From assembly GCF_024721975.1 (NCBI RefSeq), contig NZ_JANQBB010000001.1:124001-188000 (forward strand): a DNA stretch of 64,000 nt. Direction: 5' to 3'. Of the stretch, positions 45,236-54,240 are shown one piece after another. This DNA is from Paenibacillus endoradicis (GTDB lineage Bacteria; Bacillota; Bacilli; Paenibacillales; Paenibacillaceae). The notes under the pieces are model-generated. The model was not told where the DNA came from. It saw only the letters and a list, made by a program, of their open reading frames with translations, and searched no databases. The first letter of the stretch is position 1, and the number at the start of each line of letters is the position of its first letter. A program made the position numbers and the translations under genes.

Positions 45236-46351
45236 ATGGAGAACAATGAAAAAAATATTGATGAAATTATCAAATGGTATGTGAATAGCAGACCAACCTA
45301 TAAAAATCTTGCTAATAAAGTCGAATCAATTATTAGGGAAGTATTGAATAGTTCAGGCATTTCGTATTATACAATTTCAAGTCGAGCAAAAGATATTGAG
45401 AGCTTTTCAAAAAAGGCTAGTAAAGAGAAGTACAAAGATCCTAAAAGTGAAATTAAGGATATGGCTGGAATAAGAGTTATTATGTTTGTTAAGAGTGAAG
45501 TCTTACAATGTTGCGAGATAATTAAGCCATTATTTAATATTGATCCTGATCATAGTATAGACAAAACAAAGGAACTTGGGAATGATAAGGTTGGTTATAG
45601 ATCGATTCATTATGTAGCGAAATTAACAGATGAAAGGCTTAGATTACCCGAATATAATGTGTTTAAAGATTTAAATTTCGAGATACAAGTTAGAACTATA
45701 CTTGAGCATGCTTGGGCAGATATTTCGCATGATAGAAATTACAAATTTATCGGTGACTTACCTACAGAAAATGATATTCAGAGAAGATTCTCTCTTGCAG
45801 CTGCTACATTAGAGTTAGTTGATAGAGAATTTGATAACTTGGCAAAAGAGATAAATACCTACGATAAAGAAGTTAGTTACAAGGTAGAAAATGATGATTT
45901 GAATGTTTTGATTAATACTACTTCATTAAGAAACTATTTGAATAATAAATTCAAAGAATTAATTGATAAGAACTTAATAGAACGTACATTCAATAAAGGG
46001 AGTAAAAAGATAGTTAGTGAACTGAAATTATATAGAATATCTACATTAGCGGACATCGATAAAATTATTGGAAATGATACGCATAAATTTGTGTATGAAC
46101 CTACCAATTATATAGGCTTATTGAGGAACATTATGATGATTAACGATATAAATTTATATTTTGCGAAAGCATGGAGAAATTCTTGGACAGGCATAGATCG
46201 AAAAGACGTTAATTATTTCTCTTCTTTAGGGATAGATATAGAGACAATTATTAATACATATAATTTAATTGTTGACGAGAATGAAAAATATTATGATAAA
46301 GATTATTCTTTTGAAGACGAGTTCTTTTCAGATGATGAAGAAGTAAATTAA
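45236..46351 (+). CDS. RelA/SpoT-domain protein, cassette gene 2
   Basis: This 371-residue protein carries a (p)ppGpp-synthetase-type RelA/SpoT domain over about residues 45-190: IKDMAGIRVIMFV near 74, GYRSIHYV near 120 and FEIQVRTILEHAWADISHD near 142, all typical of alarmone synthetases. No HD hydrolase domain is present. The C-terminal 180 residues are charged and helical and unlike TGS/ACT. Single-domain synthetases encoded in mobile elements are often toxins (toxSAS) or phage sensors (CapRel). No separate antitoxin gene is adjacent, so a fused or absent antitoxin must be considered. Confidence 0.8.
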   Translation: MENNEKNIDEIIKWYVNSRPTYKNLANKVESIIREVLNSSGISYYTISSRAKDIESFSKKASKEKYKDPKSEIKDMAGIRVIMFVKSEVLQCCEIIKPLFNIDPDHSIDKTKELGNDKVGYRSIHYVAKLTDERLRLPEYNVFKDLNFEIQVRTILEHAWADISHDRNYKFIGDLPTENDIQRRFSLAAATLELVDREFDNLAKEINTYDKEVSYKVENDDLNVLINTTSLRNYLNNKFKELIDKNLIERTFNKGSKKIVSELKLYRISTLADIDKIIGNDTHKFVYEPTNYIGLLRNIMMINDINLYFAKAWRNSWTGIDRKDVNYFSSLGIDIETIINTYNLIVDENEKYYDKDYSFEDEFFSDDEEVN

Positions 46352-46384
46352 TATAATAGTTTGATTGGTCGCTGAAGATGGTAC

Positions 46385-46527
46385 TGCGTCTAACATTATA
46401 TTCTCTCATCGGGCATTTTCTCTGGGTATGCAGAAAGTGATTCGGAGAAGTGTTGCAGACACATCCATTCCCCAAAGATAAAAACTATCTAAGGGGAATG
46501 AACGTGTGAATACCTAATCGTTAGCAG
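46385..46527 (+). repeat. attC-like block 2
   Basis: The 5' end CTGC..CTAAC (46385-46394) mirrors the 3' end GTTAGCAG (46520-46527). ATATTCTC and GTGTGAATAC are the inner arms. A strong hairpin CATTCCCC..TATCT/AAGGGGAATG (about 46466-46501) is shared with blocks 4 and 6. The next start codon is 31 bases on. Confidence 0.65.
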
Positions 46528-46557
46528 AAAGAAATCAAAGAATAGGATAATAACGTT

Positions 46558-47478
46558 ATGTTAATACAAATGATTTTAGGATTTTTAGGATTGATATATT
46601 CACTTTCATCAATAATTTATACAATTTACCAATATATAAAAAAAAAGAAGATAAAAGATACACTTAATTATTCTTTTGATCTTGATATTTTGAGTCGTGT
46701 AAACACACGGAGAGAACAAAAGACATTGCTTTTTAGAATGTTATATATATTTCATAGTGGGACTAATAAAAACGTAATTGTATATTTACCATGTTTATCA
46801 TATTTCTTCATAGTTAATTCACTTAAGGAGCCTAAAATACTTCAATATATTGGTATTTTTGTTTCGTTGGTTTTAATAGTTGGTATAGGGAAATTCATGT
46901 CTTTTTATGATTTCAAAGACAAACTATTCAACAGAGTTCAATACGTTATGAATTTATTCATTTTTTTAAATTATACGTTGGTTTTAATTTCAGTGTTCAG
47001 TGAAATTGGAACTAATATAAAATTACTTAGTGTAATAGTTGTACTTATTATATATTTCTCATTTGTATTTATTAGAAGTACAATAAACAATTTTTTTAAT
47101 TTCCCTTTCCTTTTTGGAAATATTATTTTTTTTATATTAATTAATTTATTTTGTATAGGGTTAATATTTGGTTACGTGTATTTTCAGAACAATGAAATTT
47201 TTAAACTATATTCTGACTCGGAAATTGAGTTAATGATAAGAGATGGTTTTAACAGTGATTATCTTTATTACTATATGCTGATGATTATTTATAAGGGACT
47301 GATACCTTTTTATAGCTATTCAGAAATTACTTTGAATGAAGATTTATTTGAAAAGTATGGTTATATTGTCGTACTACCATTTTTTCAATTTATTTTAGGA
47401 ATAATATTTTCTGTTTGTATCCTTAGTTTTATAATCTCGGGCTTAGTCTCTAGAACTGTAAGACCAGTCAGTAGTTGA
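46558..47478 (+). CDS. polytopic membrane protein, cassette gene 3
   Basis: A 306-residue, very hydrophobic protein with about eight membrane helices; a basic KKKKIKDT stretch follows the first helix. I recognise no family. Very high A+T and Phe/Ile/Leu content distinguish it from the chromosomal genes. The ribosome binding site (GGATAATAACGTT) is weak. Confidence 0.6.
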   Translation: MLIQMILGFLGLIYSLSSIIYTIYQYIKKKKIKDTLNYSFDLDILSRVNTRREQKTLLFRMLYIFHSGTNKNVIVYLPCLSYFFIVNSLKEPKILQYIGIFVSLVLIVGIGKFMSFYDFKDKLFNRVQYVMNLFIFLNYTLVLISVFSEIGTNIKLLSVIVVLIIYFSFVFIRSTINNFFNFPFLFGNIIFFILINLFCIGLIFGYVYFQNNEIFKLYSDSEIELMIRDGFNSDYLYYYMLMIIYKGLIPFYSYSEITLNEDLFEKYGYIVVLPFFQFILGIIFSVCILSFIISGLVSRTVRPVSS

Positions 47479-47497
47479 TCGATAAAGCAAGTTCCAT

Positions 47498-47618
47498 CAG
47501 CTAACACTGTATTCACGCTTTGGCTCCACCTAGGTCACTGGTGAAGCTTTTGAGAAGTAAGTAGATTCATGTGACAACCTTGCATGAGCAAGGTTAGTGA
47601 ATACAAGAAAGTTATCAG
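47498..47618 (+). repeat. attC-like block 3
   Basis: CAGCTAAC (47498-47505) and GTTATCAG (47611-47618) form the ends; GTATTCAC (47509-47516) and GTGAATAC (47597-47604) are perfect inner arms. A hairpin AACCTTG/CAAGGTT precedes the right arm. The middle resembles block 5 (ATTCAnGTGACAAyCTTGC). Confidence 0.72.
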
Positions 47619-48042
47619 AAATGGCTGTAAAACATACTCTAGTGCTAAACTAACAGTATAGAATGTAGCTATGTCGTATTTTAAAATATTACTGGATTAT
47701 GTGAGAAGAATAATCATCATCGTATAAAAGATTTCTCAGTAAAAAGAAATGAAACTCTAGCTAGTTATTTTATAAGGCTTTATTCTCATTTAAAAACTAG
47801 AGCTGTTGGCATAATTGAATTTGATATATTAAATCATCAAGCTACTTTACTCTACAGTAGCAATTGAAATAGTCTTATTAACATCATAATTTCGAAGATC
47901 AAAAACGATTTCACTTAGTGAGATCGTTTTTTTTATTCACCCCAAATATATTGATTGGAAAATATAGATTAATACTTGCCTCAACACATTCCCCTTATAC
48001 AAGCCGCATATAGTGTAGAAATAGTCTGAAGGAGTTGGGACC
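47619..48042 (+). other. gap without a recognisable gene
   Basis: No supported gene is seen. A terminator-like hairpin (ACGATTTCAC/GTGAGATCGT followed by eight T) lies at about 47903-47935. The stretch may be decayed sequence at the left border of the inserted recombinase block. Confidence 0.5.
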
Positions 48043-48675
48043 ATGTCGAGCTTTTCTAAAGATTGGCTACACGAAAATTTAAAGTTACTGCTTTTGAATC
48101 AGAAAGGTATTACGCAGGAATCTCTACAATATCTTGTGCAAATTCATGAATTGAGCGAATTAAATGATCAAATTCAAGGGATTCTTAATCAACATTTATC
48201 TTCCCTTCTAAAAATGACCCATATTGCTAAAGTAGATATTCATGCTTTCTACGAGACCCAATCAGAACTGATCAGCGATAAATCTCAACAATCAACAGTG
48301 CAATTAAATACCTCGATTCATGATATTCAGCTTCGTACTCAAAAAATGGAACAGAAAGTAAATCAAATTAGTGACAATTCTAATCAGCTTTCACTTATCC
48401 TTGCCAAAATACAAGACTCACTAAGCAACCTATCAGATGAAATCAAGGTTCTGCAACAATCAACTAATCAACAGAGTAAATTAGAAATCACAAAAAAACC
48501 AGCTGAAATCAAAGGCGCCAAAACAATTAAAGAGCAGAAAAGCGGTACAGAAACCAGAGGTCGTAAACCAAATTCTAATCATATTGATTCGGTAGTTAAT
48601 CATAATCAGGTTAACTCATCACATTCAAGTGATTCCATAAAAACTGCAGACCAACAAGATGTTGATACTCAATAA
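48043..48675 (+). CDS. coiled-coil protein with AT-hook-like motif, possibly frameshifted
   Basis: This 210-residue protein has a long coiled coil (about residues 60-150) with Gln/Ser/Leu repeats and an AT-hook-like TRGRKPN near 176. I recognise no family. After the stop, the frame shifted by one base stays open from before 48676 to a TAA at 48863 and codes for about 60 residues of similar Ser/Thr/Gln/Glu-rich composition ending SLELIENTE. The gene may therefore have suffered a frameshift near its end. A clear GAAGGAG precedes the ATG. It heads the recombinase block. Confidence 0.6.
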   Translation: MSSFSKDWLHENLKLLLLNQKGITQESLQYLVQIHELSELNDQIQGILNQHLSSLLKMTHIAKVDIHAFYETQSELISDKSQQSTVQLNTSIHDIQLRTQKMEQKVNQISDNSNQLSLILAKIQDSLSNLSDEIKVLQQSTNQQSKLEITKKPAEIKGAKTIKEQKSGTETRGRKPNSNHIDSVVNHNQVNSSHSSDSIKTADQQDVDTQ

Positions 48676-48889
48676 TCCTATCTCATAATGATGAATTTAA
48701 AGTAACCTCTCAATCATCAAAAACAGTTACATCTGGAATTGCAGATAAAATCATTCAACAAGAAGATTCCACTAACGAGCACACTACTCAGGAACGAAAA
48801 AATTACGGAGAGACACTAACGGCTGAACAGTTATCTCTAGAGCTAATTGAAAATACAGAGTAACCATTCTCAAATAAAAATACATATTC

Positions 48890-49264
48890 TTAATTATGCA
48901 TACTTTTTGAAAGATGGGTCATCCTATCCATAGAGGAATTGATAAAGGTTTCAACTCCATACTCTAACTGAGATAGCAAAAAGCTTGCAATCGCAGGATT
49001 AGATTGATTTAATTGTAAAATTGATTTCGTGACTTGAGATAATCTAAGTTCATATTCATTATTTGAATTCATCTTAGTTTCTAAAGGAAATAGATGAAGT
49101 TGTTCATTTAATGACATCAATACATCTAAATCAATGTTTTTCGTGTTCCCTCGTTCTAGATTACTTAAATAAGAAGGAGAAACGCCAAGTAATTCTGCAA
49201 ACTTATTTAGCGAAAGCTTCTTTTGCTCTCTTGATATGCGAATCCTTTGACCAATGTTTTGCAT
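48890..49264 (-). CDS. XRE-family transcriptional regulator
   Basis: A 124-residue protein with a Cro/CI-type helix-turn-helix at about residues 4-60: IRISREQKKLSLNKFAELLG and SPSYLSNLERGNTKNID. The C-terminal part is helical, probably for dimerisation. The start is ATG 49264 behind GGAGGTG. It diverges from the recombinase genes with about 38 bases between starts and is likely their repressor. Confidence 0.82.
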   Translation of the reverse strand: MQNIGQRIRISREQKKLSLNKFAELLGVSPSYLSNLERGNTKNIDLDVLMSLNEQLHLFPLETKMNSNNEYELRLSQVTKSILQLNQSNPAIASFLLSQLEYGVETFINSSMDRMTHLSKSMHN

Positions 49265-49301
49265 CGTGCACCTCCATAAAATGAAAGGATAGAAGACATC
49301 T

Positions 49302-49454
49302 ATGAAAAAACAAAAAGTGATGACCATTCTAGAACCTATGATTACAAGTATTACCTATGTTGAGGACTCTCAAGCAGCGAGTGAGTGGCTAAAGTTATAT
49401 ATTGAATTTCGTAAAGAAACGCTAATGTCCATGATTAATAAGGAGATTAACTAA
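49302..49454 (+). CDS. small protein upstream of the recombinase pair
   Basis: A 50-codon frame from ATG 49302 to the TAA at 49452 directly abuts the recombinase start (TAAATG), and the recombinase ribosome binding site AAGGAG lies within its last codons. The product begins MKKQKVMTILEPM, is acidic in the middle and has EWLKLYIEFRKE. Such coupled small genes in serine-recombinase modules may be accessory factors; the role is unknown. Confidence 0.6.
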   Translation: MKKQKVMTILEPMITSITYVEDSQAASEWLKLYIEFRKETLMSMINKEIN

Positions 49455-50945
49455 ATGATTTCAACTAAAAAGACGGTTGTATATTTGAGGAATTCAGCTG
49501 GATTTCAAGAAAATTCAATTGCACTTCAAAAAGAAAGAGCACTCTTGTGTGCAAACCAAAATGGTCTATTTATTGACGGTTTTTATGAGGATAAGGATAC
49601 GTCAGCAGTGAAAAACTCGATAAAAGAAAGACATTGGCTATATCGTCTAATTAAAGATATTGAAGAAGAAAGAGTAGGCACGATTATCGTGTATAAGCGA
49701 GATCGATTGGCAAGAAAAGTTGAAGAACACATGATATTGTACGCTTTATTTGAAGAAAAAAAAGTTAAGGTTTATTTTAGTGCAGCCAATGAATTTCCAA
49801 TGGTTTATTCACCGCAAGGTTTCACAATAGAATATCTATTAGCTTCATTTGCAGAAAATGAGGAAGTTCAATTAAAACAAAGGATTAGCGATACGAGAGC
49901 TGCAAAGTTCAAAACTGGAAAAACTATACCAGCCAATCTGCCATTTAGATATAAAAGGGAAGTAGGAGGAAGTGATGGAAAAAAGAAATTTCGCATAGTG
50001 TTAGTACCACATGAAATTAAAGTGGTAAAAACAATCTTTTCAACCTTGTTACATGGTAACTTTCAAACTTTAGATGATTTTCGAATCTACTTAAAAGTGA
50101 ATCGAATAAGTACAAGAGGGAATTAATCGACAATGGGTAGTAAGAATATCGAAGATCTTATTTCTAATCGGACATACAAGGGAGAACTTGTTCGCAGATT
50201 TAGTGAAAATGTAATTACATTGCCTCTAGCAAGTCATTTGCATGTGCTTTCTAAGCAAGAATGGGATATAGCACAACAGATTCTTGAACAAATTAAACCT
50301 AACAAAGAAAAGTTACCTAAGATGACGTTTTTACTCGAAGGTCTTATTGTCTGTTGTCAATGCAATAAGAAAATGAAAGTTGTAGTAGAGAAACGTCAGA
50401 ATAAATTTATTGGCTTCTATCAATGTAATAAGCACAAATATCGTTATGAAAAAAAAGAAATTGAGCTCAGAGTTTTAGGTGATGTACTTAGAGAGATGAG
50501 CTTGCATTTAATATCAGTCAAAGAGTATAAGTTTTTAAAACCTCTTGCAAAGAAAATACATGTTCATATCCAAACTTTTAATTCTGAGATTAATCATTTA
50601 ATGGATGAGTATGCGAAGTTAATGGAGAAATATCTTACTTTAGATGATATAAAAATGAAAAGGACACTGTTAGAGCAATGCAATAATATTAGGAATAAGG
50701 TAGATGATAGACGTGAGCGGGTAAATCAACTTCAAATAATGGAAAACAACTTCAGATTAAATGCGAAGCCCGTAAAGGAAGTTGATAATTTTTTGAAGGA
50801 TTTCAATAATTATTCTGATGAATATCGAGCAATATTATTGAAAAATGTGATTGCTGAAGTGAAAGGCTCAAAGCAAAGCATTCATATTGTGTACAAATAC
50901 TTTGATCAAATATTAGGAGGACGAGATGAAATCTATGCTAAATAA
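49455..50945 (+). pseudogene. large serine recombinase A, split by one in-frame TAA
   Basis: The frame encodes a large serine recombinase of about 496 codons: a resolvase domain with YLRNSAG (catalytic Ser near residue 13), YKRDRLAR near 78 and a recombinase domain; then, after an in-frame TAA at 50124-50126, the rest of the recombinase domain, a zinc-ribbon (CCQCNKKM, YQCNKHKY) and a coiled coil. Both halves are in the same frame with no other defect. An ATG at 50133 would allow a separate second half, but it has no good ribosome binding site. Either the gene is inactivated, read through, or works as two chains. The end overlaps gene B by 20 bases, as in paired recombinases such as CcrA/CcrB. 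Confidence 0.75.
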
Positions 50946-52494
50946 AAGTGAGATTAAAGGTAAAATAGGAGCTTTTTATGGTCGGGTATCTACGAATGCA
51001 CAAGACTTGAATATGCAACAAGAATCATGCCAGTTTTTCATACAAAAATATGAATGTAGTATTAATCACCGTTATACAGAAGAGCTGTCTGCAACACGCA
51101 ATCCTCTAGAAAAACGTAAAGAGCTTATGAAGCTAATTGCTGATGCTGAAGAAGGTTTGTTTGATTTCGTTGTGATTTATAATCATGATCGTCTAGCAAG
51201 AAATCCGATAGAACATCTTAAAATTAGACGGATTTTTAATGAAATAGGTATTCCAGTCTATGCCTCCAGTACAGAGTCGAATTATAGCTATAAAGATATT
51301 TTAAGTAATGCATTAAGAGATAATTACAGTAAAGTGGAAGCAGATAATATTAGAGTCCGGATGAAGGATAGTATTTTAACACGAGTTCATCAAGGGAAAT
51401 GGACAGGTGGAAAACTCCCTTATGGTGTAGAATATGTAAATCCTCTTCAAGAACTAAATATTGATTCAAAAAAGAAATTGCGATTTGTTAAGGATAAAAT
51501 ACTAGTAGTTCAGAAAATATATGAACTGTATATTAGTGGATTTGGATTTAAGGCAATTGCAAATTATGCTAATGAGCATAGATTAGATACAGGATTTCTT
51601 TGGTCGAAGGAACGAGTAAAGTTCATTGTTACTAATCCCATTTACGCTGGATATTTGAGTATTTATAAACGTAAAGCAAAATCTACAAATAGCACTAACG
51701 ATAAAAATAGCTGGGAAATTCACAAGATGGAAGAATTAGAACCAATTATAGATAAGCATCTTTGGGAGCAATGCTTTGAATTGTATCGCAGTAGAAAAGA
51801 GAAAGAAGTAAGTAACCCTAGATATTTGACTACACCATATTTACTGAAGGATATTATTCATTGTAAGAATTGCAGACGGAAGCTATTAACAAAAGACCAA
51901 CGAAGTAAAGGATACGGAGAGAAAATTTATTATTGTAGTGGCAATTAAAAGGAAGCTCCATGCGGTATTCGTATAAAAGCAGATGATCTAGATAAAGTCT
52001 TTGTGGAATTTTTATCTAAAACAATTTTAGGAGAAATTCATAAGACGACGGTTATGCAAAATATGATTAAACAAATTACAGAATATTATGAGGAGAAGGT
52101 TAGAAGCTTATTGTTCGAGCGACATGAGGTTGATCAATCGATAAGAAAATTAGAGAGTCAAATTATCCAAGTTGAGCAGCAACTCACTCAAATCGTAAAA
52201 TTAGATGCTGAGAAAGCAAAGGATGAGATTAAAAATCTACAGATGTATCACAGTTATAACATGAATAAGAAGGAAACTTTGAAAACAAAGCTAGTTGAAT
52301 TAAATCAAGAGGTCGATCGTATTCAAATGCTGCATATGGATGAAGAATCATTAAAAATTATGCTCAGAACAGATAAACCATTCAAAGATTGCCCACAGCA
52401 CGTGCTTCGTAGAATGCTTACCTACTTGATTCCAGAAGCAGTTATTGATGGTAGCGGGAAAATCTCTATTAAGTCAGTTATTCATATAGCATAA
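50926..52494 (+). pseudogene. large serine recombinase B, split by one in-frame TAA
   Basis: A frame of about 522 codons. The resolvase domain has FYGRVST (catalytic Ser near residue 20), YNHDRLARNP near 83 and LPYGVEYV; a recombinase domain and the first half of a zinc ribbon (CKNCRRKLL) follow. A TAA at 51946-51948 interrupts the ribbon right after YYCSGN; the same frame continues with KEAPCGIRIKADDLDKVF and a coiled coil to 52494. The second half has no plausible start of its own (GTG 52003 lies within the motif). As in gene A, the stop follows an AAT codon. The start ATG has a strong AGGAGG. Confidence 0.78.
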
Positions 52495-52528
52495 AAAATC
52501 GTCTTGATATTCAAGACGATTTTTTTGT
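52495..52528 (+). terminator. rho-independent terminator
   Basis: AAAATCGTCTTG pairs with CAAGACGATTTT around ATATT, followed by a T run. It ends the recombinase block. Confidence 0.88.
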
Positions 52529-52569
52529 GCTTTCTTTTCTCGGTAAATGGGTGTACAAGCTATAAAATT

Positions 52570-52617
52570 CTCTGCTAAAGGGTGATAACGGCATGCCGTT
52601 ATCACCCTTTAGCAGAG
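52570..52617. repeat. 48-base perfect palindrome
   Basis: The 24-base arm CTCTGCTAAAGG..GATAACGGC is followed without a loop by its exact reverse complement, centred on GCATGC. It has no T run and is not a typical terminator. Three related 15-base direct repeats (CGGTAAATGGGTG near 52539, CGGTTAATGGGTG near 52709, CGGTAATTAGGT near 52813) lie around it. The 394-base gap between the recombinase block and cassette gene 4 otherwise holds only the terminator and a GTTATCGG end. Confidence 0.85.
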
Positions 52618-52847
52618 GTAAAACGACGAAAGATCCCTTGTAATATGGGGATTTTTGGGCTGAAGTGTTTTATTTATGGATCATTTGTGATGATCATTTT
52701 GCTTATCTCGGTTAATGGGTGAGTAACTTTATTATGGTTTTATAGTTGTTGGAAAGTATTGGGTGTAATATTAAGCAGTATTTTGTATAATTAATTGAAA
52801 TTAGTTTTTCTTCGGTAATTAGGTACTACGAGATTCATGAATAAGAT

Positions 52848-52855
52848 GTTATCGG
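52848..52855 (+). other. attC R'-like end before cassette gene 4
   Basis: GTTATCGGAAAT closely matches the GTTATCAGAAAT end of block 3 at 47611 and lies 33 bases before cassette gene 4, the spacing seen elsewhere in the array. ATTCATGAAT just before it resembles an L' arm. It would mark the right border of the inserted recombinase block. Confidence 0.45.
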
Positions 52856-52888
52856 AAATTACCCAAAAATAAGAAAGAGGTCAGTAAA

Positions 52889-53365
52889 GTGCTAGCAACA
52901 TATATAATGTTTGGTTTTGCAATAGTTTTTGGAATTGTTTTATTTGGAGCGATGATTACACTCATAAAAAAGTACCCAAAAGTAGCAGTATGGGTGGAGT
53001 TGTTTGGATATTTCATTTTAATAATATCTATTATTTGGGTTATGTTTGATTTTACTGCTGCTAAACAAAATCAAGATGGTCAGAATTTAGTAATTAACGA
53101 AAAGTTAGATAATATTTGGAGTTATTTTAATAATTTAAATAGTTACTATTCAAATAATGACCTAAGTGAACTTCAAAATTCTTACTATGAAAAAACCAAG
53201 TATATTCGCACCGTCATAGATCCAATAAATAAAGAAGGTTGGACAAAAATACATGAATTAACCTCAAAAATACAACTAATATTAATTGCAATATCTGGAG
53301 CAATGATCCCCGCAGGTAGATTTAATGAGTTAATCGAAAGATTAAGAAAGAAAAATGTAGAGTAG
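52889..53365 (+). CDS. small membrane protein, cassette gene 4
   Basis: A 158-residue protein with two membrane helices at the start (about 3-25 and 35-55), a charged external loop rich in Asn/Tyr and a third hydrophobic stretch near 130. I recognise no family. It starts with GTG behind AAGAGG. It is followed by attC-like block 4. Confidence 0.6.
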   Translation: MLATYIMFGFAIVFGIVLFGAMITLIKKYPKVAVWVELFGYFILIISIIWVMFDFTAAKQNQDGQNLVINEKLDNIWSYFNNLNSYYSNNDLSELQNSYYEKTKYIRTVIDPINKEGWTKIHELTSKIQLILIAISGAMIPAGRFNELIERLRKKNVE

Positions 53366-53376
53366 CTCGAAGAAGA

Positions 53377-53522
53377 GGGTAACACCAGATTCACACTGCG
53401 GTCGTACGCTCTTGGTTGGAAGAAGATATATTGCAATGAATTAACTCACCAACACATTCATTTTACTAAAATAAGTGTTATCTAAAGGAAATGAACGTCG
53501 TGAATCCACGAATCGTTATATG
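53377..53522 (+). repeat. attC-like block 4
   Basis: GGGTAAC (53377-53383) and GTTATATG (53515-53522) form the ends; GATTCAC (53388-53394) and GTGAATC (53500-53506) are perfect inner arms. TTGGTTGG pairs with CACCAAC, and TTCATTT pairs with AAATGAA further in. It shares its middle with block 6. Confidence 0.72.
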
Positions 53523-53557
53523 TAATGTCCTAAATAATAAAAAATGGAGATGAAAAA

Positions 53558-54094
53558 ATGGAAAACAACATTAAAAATAAAGTCGAAAGGGTAATTGCTA
53601 AGATAAGTAATCGTGATCACTATTTACTGAAGAATGATCTAAATGAACGGACAATTGCTCATAAATTTGCGACTTACCTTCAAGAAGAATTTAATGATTA
53701 TGACGTGGATTGCGAATATAATAAAAAAGTTGATGAAGATAATGGTTCGAAAAATATCTACATACTGAAAGTAGAATGTGAAAAACTTCGAAAGAAGACA
53801 AGAAATGAAATATTAATTAACGATGAGGAATACTCGAAATTCTCAATATATCCGGACATTATTGTGCATCACAGAGGAAATAATGACAACAACCTATTAA
53901 TTATTGAAATAAAGAAATCCACAAATGCGATAGATAGAAAGTTTGATTATAAGAAATTACAATGTTATACAGATAAGTCCCCATACAATAAACTTCATTA
54001 TAAATATGGACTATTTATCGAATTCAAAACAGGGAATTTAGAATTAACGACACCGGAGTTAATTTGGTATAGAGATGGTGATGAATATATCTAA
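53558..54094 (+). CDS. PD-(D/E)XK-nuclease-like protein, cassette gene 5
   Basis: This 178-residue protein has an arrangement like that of PD-(D/E)XK nucleases: an N-terminal helix with Glu (NERTIAHKFATYLQ, near 28), SIYPDIIVHHRG near 95 (the Asp) and LLIIEIKKS near 112 (the E-x-K). The middle is highly charged. I recognise no named family; the nuclease reading is from these motifs alone. It follows GGAGATG and sits 35 bases after block 4. Confidence 0.62.
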   Translation: MENNIKNKVERVIAKISNRDHYLLKNDLNERTIAHKFATYLQEEFNDYDVDCEYNKKVDEDNGSKNIYILKVECEKLRKKTRNEILINDEEYSKFSIYPDIIVHHRGNNDNNLLIIEIKKSTNAIDRKFDYKKLQCYTDKSPYNKLHYKYGLFIEFKTGNLELTTPELIWYRDGDEYI

Positions 54095-54099
54095 AAAAA

Positions 54100-54217
54100 G
54101 ATCACACAGTATTCACACTCCGGCTATGACTTGGTCACGGTGATGCTATTAGCAGAGTAGTTGATTCAGGTGACAATCTTGCTTACGTAAGGTTCGTGAA
54201 TACCTGAATGTTTTGTA
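54100..54217 (+). repeat. attC-like block 5
   Basis: GTATTCAC (54109-54116) and GTGAATAC (54196-54203) are perfect arms. The outer ends are less clear: GTTTTGTA (54210-54217) takes the R' place. A hairpin AATCTTgcttacgtAAGGTT precedes the right arm, as in block 3. The next start is 23 bases on. Confidence 0.66.
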
Positions 54218-54240
54218 AAACTAATTAAAGGAGAAAAACT

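Noticed and set aside
49455..52494. Four separate recombinase genes
   Set aside because: Each neighbouring pair of frames is in phase and together makes one complete large serine recombinase; only a single TAA separates the halves.
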